From: Pseudomonadota bacterium
GTDB taxonomy: Bacteria; Pseudomonadota; Gammaproteobacteria; Steroidobacterales; Steroidobacteraceae
Assembly (NCBI GenBank): GCA_021781775.1
Contig: JAJXWE010000048.1
Coordinates: 1-8,166 of the forward strand
Length of the DNA: 8,166 nt
Reading direction: 5' to 3'
The notes beneath the pieces were generated by a model. The model did not search any database. It saw nothing but the letters and a program-made list of their open reading frames with translations, and was not told the origin of the DNA. Numbering within the stretch: position 1 is the first letter of the stretch; the number at the start of each line of letters is the position of its first letter. The position numbers and the translations under genes were made by a program. Positions 6,727-8,166 of the stretch are shown in pieces.

Positions 6727-7319
6727 TGCTGCTGGTTTCCCAGGTCATGTTGTGGGTCGCCGTCGTCGCGCTCGCGGTGGCGGTATTGGCATTGGCTCGC
6801 CAGGTGGGTGTGCTGCATGAGCGCATCGCCCCGGTCGGGGCGCTGGCTCTCGGACGTGGGCCGCAGACCGGAGAGGCCGCCCCGCAGCTCACCGTGCACG
6901 CGCTCGCCGGGAATCCCATCGAGATCGGAGGCGCGCGGCCTGGGGCACAATTGCGCCTGCTCTTTTTCGTCGCGCCGACCTGCCCGATCTGCAAATCGCT
7001 GATGCCAACAGTCAAAGCATTCGCGCAGAGTGAACAGCTGGATCTGCTGTTCGTGGGTGACGGGGATCTCGACCAGCAGCGACAGATGGCCGAGCGGCAC
7101 GACCTCGCACCCGATCGGTTCGTCAATGCACCCGAGGCGGGCCGGGCGTTCCAGGTGGCCAAGCTGCCTTACGCGGTGCTGGTGAATGAGCTCGGCATCA
7201 TCGCGGCGCAGGGACTGGTTAATTCCCGCGAGCATCTGGAAAGCCTTGTCTCGGCGCATGAGCTCGGCATGCGCTCGGTGCAGGAGTATCTGGCCAAGCG
7301 CGCATCTTCCTCGGTCTGA
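6726..7319 (+). CDS. mauD: MauD-type thioredoxin-fold protein
   Basis: This 197-residue protein is a membrane-anchored periplasmic thiol-disulfide protein. Residues 4-25 form one hydrophobic N-terminal helix (uncleaved anchor), followed by a thioredoxin fold. The active site is F-V-A-P-T-C86-P-I-C89-K, a CxxC pair with the T-C-P-x-C-K context typical of MauD. The cis-proline loop is at AKLPYAV (P148). The C-terminal segment LVNSREHLESLVSAHELGMRSVQEYL is also a MauD hallmark. In methylamine dehydrogenase gene clusters MauD is required for correct disulfide formation in the small subunit MauA, which carries six disulfides and the tryptophan tryptophylquinone cofactor; without it the subunit is degraded. 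Here the gene directly follows mauE, as in mau and aau clusters, but no small-subunit gene follows it within the window. The next gene is a flavin oxidase 183 bases downstream. Length is close to the family norm. The family call is firm, the client protein unknown. Confidence 0.94.
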   Translation: MLLVSQVMLWVAVVALAVAVLALARQVGVLHERIAPVGALALGRGPQTGEAAPQLTVHALAGNPIEIGGARPGAQLRLLFFVAPTCPICKSLMPTVKAFAQSEQLDLLFVGDGDLDQQRQMAERHDLAPDRFVNAPEAGRAFQVAKLPYAVLVNELGIIAAQGLVNSREHLESLVSAHELGMRSVQEYLAKRASSSV

Positions 7320-7436
7320 ACGCTCCCAGTCCGCGCTCGCAGTGCATTGCCGCGGCCGGACCCTTCTTCTGGCAGCCTTCAATCCGTTAGGCGCCCCGGC
7401 TTCGCTCACCCGCGTCATGCCGCTCCCGGCGGCCGA

Positions 7437-7466
7437 TTGACGTCACCCGGTGGGCTGGCCTATCCT
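7437..7466 (+). promoter_or_regulatory. Candidate sigma70 promoter for the flavin oxidase gene
   Basis: TTGACG (7437-7442) and TATCCT (7461-7466) are separated by 18 bases. They match the consensus hexamers at 5 of 6 and 4 of 6 positions. Transcription would start near 7473, giving a leader of about 30 bases before the ATG at 7503. This would make the oxidase a separate transcription unit from mauED. Judged by eye only. Confidence 0.4.
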
Positions 7467-7502
7467 CGATTACTACTCGATTTATAAATATCGATAATCA
7501 AT
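7466..7502. promoter_or_regulatory. AT-rich island with three TCGAT repeats
   Basis: This is the most AT-rich stretch seen in an otherwise GC-rich window. It carries TCGAT at 7466-7470, 7477-7481 and 7491-7495. The second copy forms a 5-base inverted repeat with ATCGA at 7490-7494 around an AT-only centre. It lies just after the candidate promoter and just before the oxidase start codon, where a repressor operator would be placed. The function is inference. Confidence 0.35.
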
Positions 7503-8166
7503 ATGCATGGGGGTCGAGTCAACCCGACTTCGACGGCAAGCTCGTTGTGGATGGCGAGCTGCGCACCGATGGCGACCCTGCCGCCGCTTGCCGCAGACAC
7601 GCGCGCCGAAATCGTCGTGATCGGCGCCGGATACACCGGTTTGTCGGCCGCGCTGCATGTGGCGTGTGCGGGCCGCGACGTTCTGGTGCTGGAGGCCGGC
7701 GAAATCGGTGGCGGCGGCTCGGGCCTCAACGGGGGCCAGGTCATTGCCGGCCTGAAGCACGATCCCGAGGCGCTCGAGCAGCTCTACGGTGAACAGTTCG
7801 GTGCGCAGTTTGCCGAGACTTCCGGTTCGGCGCCGGACTTGGTCTTTGAACTCATCCGACAACATGCAATCGACTGCGACGCGGTGCGAACCGGTTGGCT
7901 GCAGCTCGCCGTCAGCGAGGGACAGTTGCAGGCCCTGGAGCGCCGTGCCCGGCAATGGCGCAACCGCGGCGCCGACGTCGCCGTGGTTTCCGAGCGAGAA
8001 GCGGTCGAACTGACCGGGTCACGGCGCTATTGCGGTGGCTGGATAGACCGACGCGGCGGCACGGTGCAGCCGCTCGCCTATTTGCGCGGCCTGGCACGAG
8101 CATGCCTCAGTCACGGAGCGCGCGTGTACGAGCGCAGTGCCGCCATCCGCCTGACACGCCGCGGCG
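7503..8166 (+). CDS. FAD-dependent amine/amino acid oxidase, PuuB/DAO-like (3' partial)
   Basis: The first 221 codons of a flavoprotein are visible; the gene runs off the right edge. The dinucleotide-binding fold is clear: EIVVIGAGYTGLSAALH contains G-x-G-x-x-G (residues 41-46), the second strand ends in VLVLEA with Glu64 expected to bind the FAD ribose, and GSGLNGGQVIAGLK (72-85) is the second FAD motif of the DAO family, close to the S-G-R-N-G-G-Q of gamma-glutamylputrescine oxidase PuuB. Enzymes of this group oxidise an amine or amino acid with O2, releasing an aldehyde or keto acid, ammonia and H2O2 in the cytoplasm. The ATG at 7503 is preferred over 7551 and 7569 because the preceding SSLW resembles the family N-terminus (S-[LY]-[WY]), although no ribosome binding site is visible before it. 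A stop at 7485-7487 bars any earlier start. A substrate link to the GabP-like permease is plausible. Sarcosine, glycine and D-amino acid oxidases are alternatives. Confidence 0.88.
   Translation, partial: MHGGRVNPTSTASSLWMASCAPMATLPPLAADTRAEIVVIGAGYTGLSAALHVACAGRDVLVLEAGEIGGGGSGLNGGQVIAGLKHDPEALEQLYGEQFGAQFAETSGSAPDLVFELIRQHAIDCDAVRTGWLQLAVSEGQLQALERRARQWRNRGADVAVVSEREAVELTGSRRYCGGWIDRRGGTVQPLAYLRGLARACLSHGARVYERSAAIRLTRRG

Noticed and set aside
7320..7436. Search for a mauA-like small subunit or a terminator after mauD
   Set aside because: No Cys-rich frame of suitable length and no hairpin followed by a T-run is present.

Overview
The window is GC-rich DNA from a Gram-negative bacterium, most likely a proteobacterium. 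A TonB-dependent outer-membrane receptor requires an outer membrane, and the MauE/MauD pair is typical of proteobacterial amine metabolism. The sequence alone does not allow a genus call. There is no rRNA, tRNA, transposase, phage gene or CRISPR array.

Layout. Positions 1-1271 (+) hold most of a major facilitator superfamily exporter whose 5' end lies outside the window. It converges on a 779-residue TonB-dependent receptor at 1362-3701 (-). Between this receptor and the next gene (3702-4540) lies an unusually long divergent intergenic region with no convincing gene but with palindromes near the receptor start. From 4541 onward everything reads rightward: a GabP-like amino acid/GABA permease (4541-5968), a MauE-type membrane protein (6184-6726), a MauD-type thioredoxin-fold protein (6726-7319) whose start overlaps the mauE stop by one base, and the first 221 codons of a FAD-dependent amine/amino acid oxidase of the PuuB/DAO kind (7503 to the window edge).

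How it may work together. The right half looks like an amine or amino acid utilisation locus: the permease imports a substrate across the inner membrane, the flavin oxidase acts on a substrate in the cytoplasm, and MauE plus MauD carry out redox maturation at the periplasmic side. MauE and MauD are known as accessory proteins for the disulfide-rich small subunit of methylamine dehydrogenase or aromatic amine dehydrogenase. The structural subunits that normally flank them are absent from this window. Either they lie beyond the right edge, or this MauED pair serves a different client. That is the most interesting point in the window. The left half (MFS exporter facing a TonB receptor) may be a small-molecule export/uptake pair, but nothing in the sequence fixes the substrate.
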